From Eutreptiella sp. 'Long Island Sound 2002' (taxonomy: Eukaryota > Euglenozoa > Euglenophyceae > Eutreptiales > Eutreptiaceae): a stretch of DNA of 64,000 bases. Shown here piece by piece: positions 63,347 to 64,000 of the stretch (positions are counted from its first letter, which is position 1; every line of letters begins with the position of its first letter). The notes under the pieces are model-generated. The model saw only the letters and a list, made by a program, of their open reading frames with translations. It was not told the origin of the DNA and searched no databases. A program made the translations under genes and the position numbers. The stretch is taken from the NCBI GenBank assembly GCA_964036045.1, contig OZ038392.1:17133612-17197611 (forward strand). Direction: 5' to 3'.

Positions 63347-63654
63347 AGCTTGTATAGGACTACACCGTGTAGTCCAGCATCCACAAGTTCATGGGGCATG
63401 GTGTCCTGCAACAAATTGGCTATATCTACCATACCGAAGGTCCGCTGACCATCAACATATGAATCCAGTATGAGTAATGCCTCGTCAATTGATGCCACAC
63501 ATGGGGGCGTATCACAGTTCGTTGATTGGCACTCCGGTTTGCATACCCGTGCACAAATTGAAGTCCTTGTGGAGGGACGCAGTATCATTAACATGGTGAT
63601 AGCCGCAGCTACTGCGGCTACAAAGCGGAAGACCAATATTCCTGTATTTCTCAT
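63298..63654 (-). CDS. Small protein with N-terminal membrane anchor or signal peptide
   Basis: 118 residues. MRNTGILVFRFVAAVAAAIT then MLMIL is hydrophobic after a single Arg, fitting a signal peptide or anchor. A cysteine-rich CARVCKPECQSTNCDTPPC follows, then a helical part. A TATATAA box lies about 70 bases upstream of the start. The last 49 bases overlap the chromodomain frame, so the native 3' end may have been replaced. Function unknown. Confidence 0.4.
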   Translation of the reverse strand: MRNTGILVFRFVAAVAAAITMLMILRPSTRTSICARVCKPECQSTNCDTPPCVASIDEALLILDSYVDGQRTFGMVDIANLLQDTMPHELVDAGLHGVVLYKLCATMILKTYVGRSGS

Positions 63655-63722
63655 TCTTTTTTGTTACATGCATGTCCATTATTTGCACAAAAATAACTAA
63701 TCGTTCGTGTTGATGTGCGCTG

Positions 63723-63732
63723 CTTATATATC
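63723..63732 (-). promoter_or_regulatory. TATA box upstream of the small secreted-type ORF
   Basis: On the - strand the sequence reads GGATATATAAG, about 70 bases before the ATG at 63654. The distance leaves room for a short 5' UTR, so it is a plausible core promoter. Confidence 0.4.
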
Positions 63733-63795
63733 CGGCGATCCGGACCATGACCCGTGGACACGGTACGGGTCATGTTGTTAAAAAAGAGGGCAATT

Positions 63796-63816
63796 ACCCT
63801 AACCCTAACCCTAACC
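63796..63816 (-). repeat. Short telomere-type repeat (CCCTAA), about 3.3 units
   Basis: ACCCTAACCCTAACCCTAAC on the + strand, that is TTAGGG units on the - strand. It is too short to be a telomere and lies inside unique-looking DNA, so it is an interstitial or subtelomeric relic. Confidence 0.85.
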
Positions 63817-64000
63817 AAGGCATGAATAAATGGTCTGCTCCGGATGCGGATGAGGAACCGAGAGGAGGTCACACACCGATGTCGGACATCATTGCAGCCT
63901 CTCACTCAGGCGATTGCCTGTAAGTTCCTGCTTGTGCGTGGTCTGCAACTAAACTACTGGTTGCCAGATTGTTCAGCGGCATAGTGCCAATTTAGATTTT

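Overview
The window is eukaryotic nuclear DNA, very rich in repeats. The evidence is spliceosomal-type introns (GTATGT donors), Ty3/gypsy and non-LTR retrotransposons nested in one another, a satellite array with a repeat of about 186 bp, long poly-C, poly-T and CT tracts, a short TTAGGG-type telomeric motif, and no bacterial-style operons. A protist or alga with a large repeat-loaded genome is the best guess; the species cannot be named from the sequence. No rRNA, canonical tRNA or CRISPR locus was seen.

Layout: 1-4380 is a direct tandem duplication with a period of about 2.42 kb, each copy carrying a perfect 16-bp hairpin and a GC-rich block that looks like structured RNA. 4385-5240 holds five copies of a tandem repeat of about 185 bp. 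5240-8480 is AT-rich, partly duplicated sequence with ten poly-C tracts, all C on the + strand. 8490-14100 is the 186-bp satellite, most uniform in the middle and decaying toward the genes on its right.

14.3-28.8 kb is the gene-bearing core, all on the + strand: a J-domain protein with an acidic tail (one intron), a 3206-residue protein in a single uninterrupted frame, and a spliced gene resembling RPA with a zinc ribbon. The giant protein combines, in order, an N-terminal zinc-ribbon region, a USP-like domain that has lost its catalytic residues, a second USP domain with intact catalytic residues, an acidic linker, a Helitron-type HUH/Y2 Rep region, a Pif1-like SF1B helicase and a C-terminal GIY-YIG nuclease-like domain. 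I read the locus as a Helitron relative whose RepHel protein carries a deubiquitinase module and a GIY-YIG nuclease, with RPA-like and J-domain helpers. This is the most interesting part of the window.

28.8-31.6 kb is T-rich noncoding DNA and a large CT microsatellite. 31.7-36.0 kb (- strand) is a non-LTR element with a gag-like ORF1, a shifted continuation, a small ORF and an endonuclease, but no reverse transcriptase. 36.0-38.75 kb (- strand) is the 5' part of a Ty3/gypsy element (copy A). 38.75-48.16 kb is a strikingly GC-rich decayed retroelement (+ strand) with RNase H-like and zinc-finger pieces and a short repeated tail. 48.16-60.70 kb (- strand) is a second copy (B) of the same gypsy family with leader ORF, gag, protease, methyltransferase-like domain, RT and RNase H. 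It is split by two datable insertions: a 3.1-kb element with a 13-bp target duplication inside RNase H, and a gag-only LTR element with a 4-bp target duplication inside RT. 60.7-64 kb contains a chromodomain remnant, a small secreted-type ORF with a TATA box, and a short telomere-like repeat.
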